A stretch of DNA of 49,877 bases, taken from positions 1-49,877 of the forward strand of contig CAMUAR010000025.1 of NCBI GenBank assembly GCA_947086895.1. The letters are read 5' to 3'. The translations under genes and the position numbers were made by a program. This document shows, in pieces, positions 25,797 through 34,378 of the stretch; the stretch's first letter is position 1; each line of letters starts with the position of its first letter. Below the pieces are notes generated by a model that had not been told where the DNA came from, made no database searches, and saw only the letters and a list, made by a program, of their open reading frames with translations. Source of the DNA: an uncultured Lachnospiraceae bacterium (lineage in GTDB: Bacteria > Bacillota > Clostridia > Lachnospirales > Lachnospiraceae).

Positions 25797-26792
25797 TTAT
25801 CCTACAAGACCTGAATTCTCCAGGTTTTCTACCAGCTTTCTCTGTCCGACCAAATAAACAATCAGCAGCGGAATCAAATAGACCAGTACGCCCGCCTGTT
25901 TTACTGCATCAAACGCCATATCCGGCACAAGCGGCACATCATACCATACCCGCACCGCATTCATAACATAATCCTTATTTGCAGAACTAAATGTGGTGGA
26001 AAGCAGCGTACTCAAAAATCCGCCGTTCGGGTTAAAATAATTTGTGTAATAAGTATCGCCGTAGTTCCATACAAACGACAAAATTGCAACTGTGGAGATA
26101 ATCGGCACTGCATTTGGTATCATAATGCGGAAATATGTTTTATAAAACCCGCAGCCATCAATCAGCGCTGCTTCCTCCAGCTCCTTTGGAATATTTTTAA
26201 AGAACTGGCTGAACAGGAAAATAAACAAACTCTGATTTACTCCAAATCCAAAAACCGCCAAGATAACAAGTACAATTGGGTTGTTAATTAAATTAACCTC
26301 GCCCGCTTTTGTAAATATATTCATAATACCGAGTACATCAAAGTGGTTAAAGAAAATATATTGTGACAAAAGCAGCGACTGTCTCGGAAGCAGGAACACC
26401 AAAATAACCATAAAGAATACAACATTCCTGCCCCAGAAATTGATTCTCGCCAAAGAATAACCAACCATAGCGGAGAAGAAAATCTGAATTACCATAATAC
26501 CGGTCGCATACAGCACGGATTTTGCCATTGTCATCAGTCCGTTTGGCAGAATAAAGCGGATTGCTGCTTTAAAGCTGACAAGGGATTTCTCAAGAGGCAG
26601 CCAGATTACATTTGGGTTGCCAAGCTCTTCAATCGATGACAACACAACTGGAACAAGGTTTAAAAGCGGCAAAATAATCGTAAAGCAAAGTCCTAAAATC
26701 AACACGGTAGTAATAATCTTAAGTATTGTTTTTTTCGACCGCTTTTTAAACAGATATATTGCGAGCGATGCGTTCCTATCATTATTTTTCAT
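25797..26792 (-). CDS. Carbohydrate ABC transporter permease, MalG type (pair 2)
   Basis: A 331-residue inner-membrane subunit with six predicted helices. The coupling loop carries the EAA motif LEEAALIDGCGFYKTYFRIM around residue 205, which docks on the ATPase. Sequence and size fit the MalG/CUT1 permease family, though it is longer than usual because of an extended N-terminus and an outer loop near GGFLSTLLSTTFSS. It overlaps the upstream MalF-type gene by 11 bases, so the two are translationally coupled and form a heterodimer. Ends the second permease pair of the locus; the GH30 gene follows. Confidence 0.88.
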   Translation of the reverse strand: MKNNDRNASLAIYLFKKRSKKTILKIITTVLILGLCFTIILPLLNLVPVVLSSIEELGNPNVIWLPLEKSLVSFKAAIRFILPNGLMTMAKSVLYATGIMVIQIFFSAMVGYSLARINFWGRNVVFFMVILVFLLPRQSLLLSQYIFFNHFDVLGIMNIFTKAGEVNLINNPIVLVILAVFGFGVNQSLFIFLFSQFFKNIPKELEEAALIDGCGFYKTYFRIMIPNAVPIISTVAILSFVWNYGDTYYTNYFNPNGGFLSTLLSTTFSSANKDYVMNAVRVWYDVPLVPDMAFDAVKQAGVLVYLIPLLIVYLVGQRKLVENLENSGLVG

Positions 26793-27687
26793 TCTTCTTC
26801 ACCACCTTTCGCAGCAGCAGCATAACAACACCAAGCACGATCAGCACGTTAAAAATATAGACAACCGACAGCGCGGAACTGATACCAATTTTATTTTGGC
26901 GGAACGCAAACGCATACACTTCCTCCGCCACCGGCGACTCAATAAACAGCTGCACAATCGTATATACAATCACAAACAATGTGATATGCATAATGGAAGG
27001 AATCGTAACCTTCCAGAATGTCTCGTAAGCTGTCGCACCCTCCATCTTCGCTACTTCGTAAAGGCTTGGGCTGATGGACTGAAGCGCTGTCAAATACACA
27101 AGTGTCTGAACACCTGCCTGCGAGATCAATGTAAAAATATTTTCAATGTAACTGATAATCGGATAAAGCACCCTCATTGGAACATTTAAAATGCGCACAA
27201 GGAATATGGTAATATAGCTGCCGGACACCAGCTGGCTGCCTGTATCCAGACTCTCTGTCCCTGTTGTCATAGTAAGCATTGAAGTGACAACCTCAATTCC
27301 AAGAATAATCGGCAGGAAGAAAATCAACCGCACAACCGCACGCCCTTTAAATTTTTGATTTGCAAGCAGCGCCATAAACAAACTGAACACAACAATCAGC
27401 GGCACGCTGATCAAAAGATTCTGGTTCTGTTCGGCAAACAACCGCATCATTGTTGTGGAGGTTGTTGTTACTTCTGTTTTAAACAGATCGATATAGTTTT
27501 GTATTCCATTCCAGGAGAACGTCATACCGCCGCTTTCCCCGACGCCTACCTTATTAAAAGAGTAATATACGGTATTGATAATCGGTATCAGGAAAAATGC
27601 TATAAAACCAATCAGAAACGGCGCTACGAAAATCAACCCGTTAATTTTCTTTTTTACCTGATAAGGCAGTTTCTTTTTGTTCTTCAT
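26782..27687 (-). CDS. Carbohydrate ABC transporter permease, MalF type (pair 2)
   Basis: A 301-residue membrane protein of the CUT1 sugar permease family. Six helices; starts with a Lys-rich cytoplasmic stretch, then FVAPFLIGFIAFFLIPIINT. The coupling motif is LYEVAKMEGATAYETFWKVT (about residue 210). An outer loop after helix 1 is long. It begins 3 bases after the stop of the DUF5696-type gene (GGGGTGA-type site) and overlaps the MalG-type gene. Works with 25797-26792 as a heterodimer; the binding protein it serves is not certain, because two binding proteins lie upstream. Confidence 0.88.
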   Translation of the reverse strand: MKNKKKLPYQVKKKINGLIFVAPFLIGFIAFFLIPIINTVYYSFNKVGVGESGGMTFSWNGIQNYIDLFKTEVTTTSTTMMRLFAEQNQNLLISVPLIVVFSLFMALLANQKFKGRAVVRLIFFLPIILGIEVVTSMLTMTTGTESLDTGSQLVSGSYITIFLVRILNVPMRVLYPIISYIENIFTLISQAGVQTLVYLTALQSISPSLYEVAKMEGATAYETFWKVTIPSIMHITLFVIVYTIVQLFIESPVAEEVYAFAFRQNKIGISSALSVVYIFNVLIVLGVVMLLLRKVVKKNEK

Positions 27688-27690
27688 ACT

Positions 27691-30339
27691 TTATTTCACC
27701 CCCCGAATCAGATAACTCTCAGCATCAAGCGCCGCGCCGTCCTCAAGTTCCACGCTGTGAAGATTATAATTGACGATAACCTCCACTCCATTTGCATAAG
27801 TTGTCTTATAAACGTTCTTTGCCAGACATGTATGTCCTGCAATTTCGTTTGTTCCAATCTGACTGCGGATATCTTCAATTTCTGTATACATCGATTTGAT
27901 ATCGTTCTTTAAAAGATCGTACTGTGAAGAGTACAGATAATGATAATCTGTATACTTTAATTTTGTCACAGGCTCCGAAGTCAGAATATATTTCGGATAA
28001 GAACCAAGTTCTGCCGCCTGCAAAACAAAATATGCCGCATTCTTTGAAGAGATATTGACATTTTCTGTCGTGTAGTCCACAAGACCGTTCATCACAAGCT
28101 GACGGAATGGAATAGTATACAGAAATGTTGCGTAATCACTGCTCTCCTTCGAGACATCAACCGCAATGCTTCCATAACTGATGTTGTCAATAAACGGATC
28201 AGTAAGAGCAAGCTGACGGTCAGAAAGCTTCTTTAGATTTTCCTGAATTACCGCTGCGCCTTCCTCCCCGGTTATCATTTCATTAAAATGGTAATCTGCA
28301 TAGTACATTCCAGCAAGATCTGTAACAGCCAACTTTCCGTAATCATTTGATTTCTTTAAAAACTTATCTGTTACATAGCTTAAATAAGCCGGTGAAATAA
28401 TATAATGCCCATTATGAGTAACGCCGCCGTACATCTCGCCGCTTAAAATTCCGACTGCTGGCATATAACGGTACATTATGACTTCATCATTGCCAAAATT
28501 TCTGACAGCATGATTGCTTGCCATAAACCCGTTTCCGCCTTCTGACACGTTCGAGAGAGCCACTGCAAGGTAGAAATCAAATCCTTTTTGCTGTGCGTAA
28601 TCCATCAGTGACTTCAGCTCTTTTTTGCTGCCGTTCGCACCAGTCAAGGACGCTTTTGCGTTCATCTTTCCGTCCATTCCGCCGTTGAATGCTCCGTCGT
28701 ACTGCACTTGGTAATTTACGCCCTCAAGGTCATCCATAATCTTTTTCAAATCCTTGTAGCTTGTCATGGAATAAACCGAGTTGTACGGGATACCGACAAA
28801 ACGCTTCTGCAAAGAAACTGCCCCGATAAATTCCAGGTAAAGACTTGCCGCTCCATTGTCGTATTCCACCTGCATACCATACCGATCAGCGAGATACGTC
28901 TGATAGTCTTTCGCCATATCAAAATACGTAACCTGACTGCCGTACATCTGATAGCGCACCGTACAGTCAATATCCTGCATTCCTGTCTGAACCAGATAAT
29001 TTGCGGAATTTGTGCTGTATGCACCGTTGATCTTTACCCTCTGAAACTGGTTGATATCAAAAGATGCATAAGCTTTATTGTATTTGTAACTTCCCTCCGC
29101 TGTCCCGGCAAGCTTTACATTGATATAAGAATTGTATGCGCCTGATTCAATAATCGCCAAAAAACCTTTCTCCGTGTTGTCCTGCGGTCCGTAGAGCATA
29201 CCATAAATCGGCATCATCAATTCTTCGCCGTACTCTGGCATAAAGAAATAATCTTTGTAAAAATCATTGTCGTACACTGGCCGCTCATAGTCCTTAATGC
29301 TCGGCTGATTGCTGTTAAACGCAAACAGAGCACCTGCGCCGTCCGGCACAAGAATATAGCCGTCCGCATAATCTGCCGCCGCTGCCGCGCCAAAGTTCGG
29401 CAAAAATTTTACATTCTGGATGCTGTAGAAGTCATTGTTTGATACCATTGCCCCTGCTGGCATTCTCACAACAAGCTCGCCGTCCTGCAATGTAACCTCG
29501 ACTGTGATATCAAAATTTGCCGGCTCTGTAAAAGTTACAGTAAAACCAAACTGATCCGCATCCTCCATCAACATATCCTGCGTATATCCAACTACCTTTA
29601 CAATTTCAAGCATCTGTTTTACAGCGCTGACTGGCGGCGTACCGGTGTAAGTCACTGCATAACACTCTTCCATAATACTTCTGGCATACACAAGACCAAG
29701 TGTCATTATGTATCTCTGCTTTTGTATGGAAGTGATTGTTCCCGCTTCCTGCGCCTTTGTAAGTCCGCCGACAAAGAATTCCTCATATCGCTCAATGGAC
29801 ATTTTCTTTGGACAGTACTCATAAAAACGCTGTGATTCTCCCTCGTTGAAATTCATGAAAATACGGATGCCGTCCTTTATGCGCTGCATATTATAAGAAC
29901 CGAGCGCCACGCTGTTATCATAAGAATTCCACTCGCCTAAATTGTTGTCCTCCCCCAAATACTGCACGGAAAGCAGCGCCTTCTCACTGCCTTCCTCCGC
30001 GCTTGCAGCCCCGGAAGTAAGGGTTGTTCCTGTCGCCTTATCCACCAGTTCCAAAATCATGGTTTCAGTGGAAAAATATAATTCTTTTCCTCCGTTTTCC
30101 GCAACCAGAATACGCCCTTCTTCCTTTGCAATCTCGCCAAGTGATTCGGAGAGCGGTTTGCTTTTCACATCTGGAAGCTTTTCTTTTTTGACAAACAGCA
30201 CCGGGATCATGCAGATTATGCCAATCACCAGCGCAGCACACAAAATTGTAAGAAACAGTTTGCGGATGATATGTTTGGAGTAGAAGCGCCGGATCGCTTG
30301 AACCATTTTATTTCCTTCTAAGTTTTTTAAAAAATTCAT
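27691..30339 (-). CDS. Large membrane-anchored protein, DUF5696-like
   Basis: An 882-residue protein with one membrane helix near the start (about residues 28-50, LFLTILCAALVIGIICMIPVLF) and a very large outer part. The first 300 residues after the helix are beta-rich (ELYFSTETMILELVDKATGTT), then a region that looks like a TIM-barrel or alpha/beta domain (DGAGALFAFNSNQPSIKDY to about 800). It resembles DUF5696 proteins, which accompany sugar ABC transporters in Clostridia and Paenibacillus; recognition is from memory. The barrel-like domain suggests a glycoside hydrolase relative acting at the membrane, but I cannot point to catalytic acids. It sits between the YIP1 gene and permease pair 2 (3-base gap). 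Confidence 0.65.
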   Translation of the reverse strand: MNFLKNLEGNKMVQAIRRFYSKHIIRKLFLTILCAALVIGIICMIPVLFVKKEKLPDVKSKPLSESLGEIAKEEGRILVAENGGKELYFSTETMILELVDKATGTTLTSGAASAEEGSEKALLSVQYLGEDNNLGEWNSYDNSVALGSYNMQRIKDGIRIFMNFNEGESQRFYEYCPKKMSIERYEEFFVGGLTKAQEAGTITSIQKQRYIMTLGLVYARSIMEECYAVTYTGTPPVSAVKQMLEIVKVVGYTQDMLMEDADQFGFTVTFTEPANFDITVEVTLQDGELVVRMPAGAMVSNNDFYSIQNVKFLPNFGAAAAADYADGYILVPDGAGALFAFNSNQPSIKDYERPVYDNDFYKDYFFMPEYGEELMMPIYGMLYGPQDNTEKGFLAIIESGAYNSYINVKLAGTAEGSYKYNKAYASFDINQFQRVKINGAYSTNSANYLVQTGMQDIDCTVRYQMYGSQVTYFDMAKDYQTYLADRYGMQVEYDNGAASLYLEFIGAVSLQKRFVGIPYNSVYSMTSYKDLKKIMDDLEGVNYQVQYDGAFNGGMDGKMNAKASLTGANGSKKELKSLMDYAQQKGFDFYLAVALSNVSEGGNGFMASNHAVRNFGNDEVIMYRYMPAVGILSGEMYGGVTHNGHYIISPAYLSYVTDKFLKKSNDYGKLAVTDLAGMYYADYHFNEMITGEEGAAVIQENLKKLSDRQLALTDPFIDNISYGSIAVDVSKESSDYATFLYTIPFRQLVMNGLVDYTTENVNISSKNAAYFVLQAAELGSYPKYILTSEPVTKLKYTDYHYLYSSQYDLLKNDIKSMYTEIEDIRSQIGTNEIAGHTCLAKNVYKTTYANGVEVIVNYNLHSVELEDGAALDAESYLIRGVK

Positions 30340-30355
30340 TGTTGGCGCCTCCCTT

Positions 30356-30985
30356 CTACATTCTTCGGATCATTTCCTGCGCGACGGAGACAATAAACGA
30401 GATCATCTGCTCGATCAGCGTAAAGAAAAGCATTCCGATAAATACAATAATAATCGCCGCGATAAAGGTTAGAAAAATCGCTGCTGCATTTTTGCCGAAC
30501 GTGTATTCATGAATCGTCAAAAGCCCTGCTACCAGCATAAAGATCGACCATACCAGACCGAGAGAAACAATAACATTTAAAATCATTGCTTCTTCGAGAA
30601 TAATAAAATTACTTGCAAAAATCTTGATAATAACACCGACCATATAGGGAACCAGCGAATAGCCAAGCACCGTAATAATTGCAGGCAGATTGCCGCTGCC
30701 GTTCAACAGTGTTGTCACCGTCCAGTTGCTGACGGCAAAAAGCACAAGCACAAGCACGGTGGTCGAAAAGATCGAGAGGCTGTTCATTGTTTCCAGCTCA
30801 TTTGTATTCATAATAAATCCGGTATATTGATACTCAACACAGCGCAGGATGCCAAAAATCATCAAAAGCAATATCGCTAACAGTGCGCTGCCTCTCCCAC
30901 GGAAACGAATCTCATAAAATCCGTCAAAGGGATGGAAAATCGAGCATTTCAGATAATAAAGTTTCTCACTCAGCTCTGTTTTCAA
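30356..30985 (-). CDS. YIP1-family membrane protein
   Basis: A 209-residue protein with about five membrane helices (for example SALLAILLLMIFGILRC, FAVSNWTVTTLLNG near the family's conserved NW/G region, and TFIAAIIIVFIGMLFFTL). YIP1 proteins in bacteria have no settled function. Start is a TTG that overlaps the TGA of the NHL gene by two bases, so translation is coupled; the next gene starts 16 bases later. In this locus it lies between two outer-face proteins and may be a membrane scaffold for them, which is inference. Confidence 0.75.
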   Translation of the reverse strand: MKTELSEKLYYLKCSIFHPFDGFYEIRFRGRGSALLAILLLMIFGILRCVEYQYTGFIMNTNELETMNSLSIFSTTVLVLVLFAVSNWTVTTLLNGSGNLPAIITVLGYSLVPYMVGVIIKIFASNFIILEEAMILNVIVSLGLVWSIFMLVAGLLTIHEYTFGKNAAAIFLTFIAAIIIVFIGMLFFTLIEQMISFIVSVAQEMIRRM

Positions 30986-32463
30986 TTCTTCTTCCCCCCT
31001 TTCTTATGGTAGCGGACTTCTGTAAAAATCATCCAGCCAATCAAAAGGACAAAAATAATCATAATCACCGGAAAATATTTTTCAAGCATCTCACTGCGGT
31101 AGCCATTGTAAGCTTTCGAATAGAAATTCCGGTTCTGACCAAGTTTGAAATACTCCATCGCTTTTTTGTACTCGCTCTTCATCAGATAGTTTTTCCCGAT
31201 ACCGCTGTACGCCACATCGTAATTTACATTCAAGTTAATCGCTTTCTCAAAATGCACAAGAGCGTCGTCCCATCTTCCGTTGTAATAGCAGCGGTTTCCG
31301 TCAAGCACCGCCTGACCAAACTTTGTCGGAGCCATAATATAGGCACATTTTAAAGTTTTATCACTCACGACAAGCTTATCGCCAAGCCAGGCAATACCGG
31401 ATGGATCTTTAAACTCTCCCTTAAGATTTCCGAGTGTTCCGAATACATTGAGCAGCTCGCCGTCGAAATTGTAGAGAAATATTCTTCCATGGCTGCGGTC
31501 AATCAGCGCGTAAGTGCCGTAATCTGTCACTGCGATATCGACAAAACGGCTTCCGTTATCGTCGCTGTGGATGCTCCAAAGCTCGCCGGTAACAGGAGTA
31601 TTTCCTTCCTCGCGCAGTACGTTTCCGCCCTTTGAATTTAGACGAAACACCATATCTGCCGCAGAAGAATCATAAGTAACCGCCATAATAAACCCTTCGC
31701 CGTCCAACGTAATATTGTTAAATGCCGGCGCATAAGTTTTTGACATCTGCTCCTTCTGCTCGTCGCTCGCCAGCGACTTCCAGAAATAATCAATCAAGCT
31801 CACCCGCGGCGTATTGACGCCGTAATACCCGGAGAAACTTCCGTCTGCCGTCAGCTCAATAATTCCTTCATAGCTGGACTGAACAATTACATAAATACGA
31901 TCCGCCAAGTCAACAGCAAGCTTTGACGGCTTAAACTGCGCCGCACCGGTCAGATTGTCTGGCTGTTTGATCATGCGCTTTAAAGAATAGTTGTCAAGAT
32001 CAAGCACCAGAATCCGCGCCGCGCCGGTATCTGCAATATACAACTCGCGGTTTTTCTCATGGACGAACACGCCCTCTGGAGAAGTCAGCATAATCTGATT
32101 GCCGTTCTCGTCCAGTGCAATTTTATTATCCGCATTGCGGATCAGCTTTAGATTCGCAAGCAGCTTTCCGTTGGAATCCAGTGCAAAAACTCTGCTTTCT
32201 GTAGCATCCACAAGAAAAATTCTGCCGTCCTTGCTTGTGCATACATCGTCCACGCTGCCGAGTTTCGCGCCGTCGAGGTTCTCCTGACTGATCGTGCGCT
32301 CCAGCTGAAACGCTGCTGGACTCTCTTTCACATTTGCCCAAAAATCATACGTATAGCCGTCATAGACATAGCTGCTGCCATCCGACGCCAAAGCTCTTAC
32401 TGGCAGCGCGAGCAGAATGAATACAAAGGTAATACCGATGATTCGTCTTATTTTTTTATTCAT
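30982..32463 (-). CDS. Membrane-anchored NHL-repeat/TPR protein
   Basis: A 493-residue protein with a signal peptide (about 5-26), an NHL-type beta-propeller over residues 45-375 (repeats such as KNRELYIADTGAARILVLDL and LVVSDKTLKCAYIM), a TPR segment (about 390-445, WDDALVHFEKAINLNVNYDV) and a C-terminal membrane helix (VIMIIFVLLIGWMIF) with a Lys-rich tail. The propeller is therefore outside the cell, tethered at its C-terminus. Propellers of this sort bind glycans or proteins. It follows permease pair 1 by 10 bases and precedes the YIP1 gene with overlap, so it belongs to the transport operon. Function unknown. Confidence 0.75.
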   Translation of the reverse strand: MNKKIRRIIGITFVFILLALPVRALASDGSSYVYDGYTYDFWANVKESPAAFQLERTISQENLDGAKLGSVDDVCTSKDGRIFLVDATESRVFALDSNGKLLANLKLIRNADNKIALDENGNQIMLTSPEGVFVHEKNRELYIADTGAARILVLDLDNYSLKRMIKQPDNLTGAAQFKPSKLAVDLADRIYVIVQSSYEGIIELTADGSFSGYYGVNTPRVSLIDYFWKSLASDEQKEQMSKTYAPAFNNITLDGEGFIMAVTYDSSAADMVFRLNSKGGNVLREEGNTPVTGELWSIHSDDNGSRFVDIAVTDYGTYALIDRSHGRIFLYNFDGELLNVFGTLGNLKGEFKDPSGIAWLGDKLVVSDKTLKCAYIMAPTKFGQAVLDGNRCYYNGRWDDALVHFEKAINLNVNYDVAYSGIGKNYLMKSEYKKAMEYFKLGQNRNFYSKAYNGYRSEMLEKYFPVIMIIFVLLIGWMIFTEVRYHKKGGKKN

Positions 32464-32473
32464 GCTGTATCAC

Positions 32474-33361
32474 CTACCCTTTTATTCCCGATGTGGACAT
32501 CGTCTCAATGACATTGCTCTGAGATACTACAAACACGCCGACTGGAACAACAAGCATAACCAAAGATACTGCGGATGCGACGCCGGTTCTTGCAATACCG
32601 CCGCTGACCAGCTGCGAGAGCACATAACTCAACGGTTTTAATTCCTCAGAATAGATAAAGATACCGCCCGTCGTCCCCCACATCTGCTGGAATGAGAAAA
32701 TAATCAGTGTAATCCATGCTGGCTTACACAGCGGCATAACAACCTTCCAATAAGTCTGAAATTCTGTCGCGCCGTCAATCTTCGCCGCCTCAATCATTGC
32801 GTCCGGCACCTGCACCATAAAGTTTTTCATCAGGTAAAGACCAAGAGTGCCGCCGACTGCCGGGAGAATTACAGCCCAGTAGCTATCGATCAAGTGCAGC
32901 GCGCTCATAATCAGATAGTTTGGAATCGCAGTTACCGAGGCGGAAAACATAAGTGCATAGACAATCAAATTGCTCATAAATTCCGAACCTGGAAATTTAT
33001 ATTTTGCAATCGGAAACGCTGCCATGGAACCGAGCAGCACTGTTCCGAATGTACCGATTCCCGTAATTAACAGAGTGTTGAACGCATACCGTGAAAATGG
33101 AATTGCAAAGCTCTCAATAATTGTTGCAAGATCGACAAAGTTGTCTGTGGTGGGGTTATCGACCATCAGCCGCGGCGGAAAGATAAAAATTTCGCTGAAC
33201 GGCTTAAATGCACTTGTTATTGTATACAGCAGCGGGAAAAGACTGAAGATGCCGAAAATTCCAAGAATAATGATAAGGGCAGCATCTCCGCCGACGCTCC
33301 GGTTTCTCCGCTTGAATTTCCGGCTCACCAGCTTCTTTTTAATAAATCGAAATAATTTCAT
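32474..33361 (-). CDS. Carbohydrate ABC transporter permease, MalG type (pair 1)
   Basis: A 295-residue six-helix subunit of the CUT1 family, with the coupling motif MIEAAKIDGATEFQTYWKVV near residue 195. N-terminus has a basic cytoplasmic stretch (KKKLVSRKFKRRNRS). It begins 9 bases after the MalF-type gene. Works with 33371-34363; lies directly behind the second binding-protein gene, so pair 1 most likely takes substrate from one of the two binding proteins of this operon. Confidence 0.9.
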   Translation of the reverse strand: MKLFRFIKKKLVSRKFKRRNRSVGGDAALIIILGIFGIFSLFPLLYTITSAFKPFSEIFIFPPRLMVDNPTTDNFVDLATIIESFAIPFSRYAFNTLLITGIGTFGTVLLGSMAAFPIAKYKFPGSEFMSNLIVYALMFSASVTAIPNYLIMSALHLIDSYWAVILPAVGGTLGLYLMKNFMVQVPDAMIEAAKIDGATEFQTYWKVVMPLCKPAWITLIIFSFQQMWGTTGGIFIYSEELKPLSYVLSQLVSGGIARTGVASAVSLVMLVVPVGVFVVSQSNVIETMSTSGIKG

Positions 33362-33370
33362 AGCGGCCTC

Positions 33371-34363
33371 CTATCCAAGTTTTCTTAACAGCTTCTGTAC
33401 AAGCACGTTGCAGATTAACATAATACAGAATAAAATTACTGCAATCGTACATGCATATCCCAATTCGTAGCGGATATTACCAAAGTCATGCAAATGCGTC
33501 AAAATCGTATGCCCGGCGTAATTTGGTGACGGAAAACCAACAAGGTCGATGGAGAGCTGTGACACAGACAGAGAACTTGTAATCTGCATAACCGCACCAA
33601 ACATCAACTGTGGCTTCATACATGGCAGAGTGATATACCAAAGTTCCTGCCAACGGTTTTTAATACCTTCAACCGCAGCTGCCTCATAGAGTGATTGATC
33701 CATATTCTGCAAACCTGCGATAAAGGTCAAAAAGCTGATACCAAGGCTTAACCACAGCTGCACAACAATCAGGATTGGCATAATATAACCTTCTGTCTGC
33801 AGCCACAAAATCGCCTCGCTTGTAAGTCCAAGTTTCATCATCCAGGCGTTTGCCCACCCGTAAGTATCCGATGAAAATAAGAGTTTCCATACCAAGTACG
33901 CATTACCTGAAATGGACGGCGCATAAAATACAAGCGTCATTATTGCGCGCGGAATGCGCGGAAGATCGTTGACAACCCACGCGAAAAGAAAACACATAAT
34001 ATAGCTGACTGGTCCTGTGATAATCGCAAACACAAGCGTGTTTTTTACCGCCGTCAAGAAAATTGGATCGTAGACAATCAGCTTAATATAGTTTGCAAAA
34101 CCGATAAATTCCGGCGCCTCCACCATATCGAAGGAGGTGAGGGAAAGTATCATCGAAATCACCACCGGCAGGAATGTAAAAACAACAAAGATGATGGCGA
34201 ACGGTGCAATCATCATATATTTATATTTGTGCCTTCTCCATACGGAGGAAAATTTCCTGTCTTGGGATAATTTTTCCTGCACAGACGCTTCCATTGCAGA
34301 AACAGCTCCTCCCTGTTCGGAAACTTTCCCCATTGGGGAAATTGTTTTTTTCTGTTTTCCCAC
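33371..34363 (-). CDS. Carbohydrate ABC transporter permease, MalF type (pair 1)
   Basis: A 330-residue CUT1 family permease. A cytoplasmic tail of about 45 residues precedes helix 1 (MMIAPFAIIFVVFTFLPVVI). Coupling motif SLYEAAAVEGIKNRWQELWY lies near residue 230. Start codon appears to be GTG at 34363, 6 bases after AGGAGGG; ATG codons further in lack such a site. It follows the 963-residue binding protein by 15 bases and is followed by its MalG-type partner. Confidence 0.9.
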   Translation of the reverse strand: MGKQKKTISPMGKVSEQGGAVSAMEASVQEKLSQDRKFSSVWRRHKYKYMMIAPFAIIFVVFTFLPVVISMILSLTSFDMVEAPEFIGFANYIKLIVYDPIFLTAVKNTLVFAIITGPVSYIMCFLFAWVVNDLPRIPRAIMTLVFYAPSISGNAYLVWKLLFSSDTYGWANAWMMKLGLTSEAILWLQTEGYIMPILIVVQLWLSLGISFLTFIAGLQNMDQSLYEAAAVEGIKNRWQELWYITLPCMKPQLMFGAVMQITSSLSVSQLSIDLVGFPSPNYAGHTILTHLHDFGNIRYELGYACTIAVILFCIMLICNVLVQKLLRKLG

Positions 34364-34378
34364 AATTATCCCTCCTTC

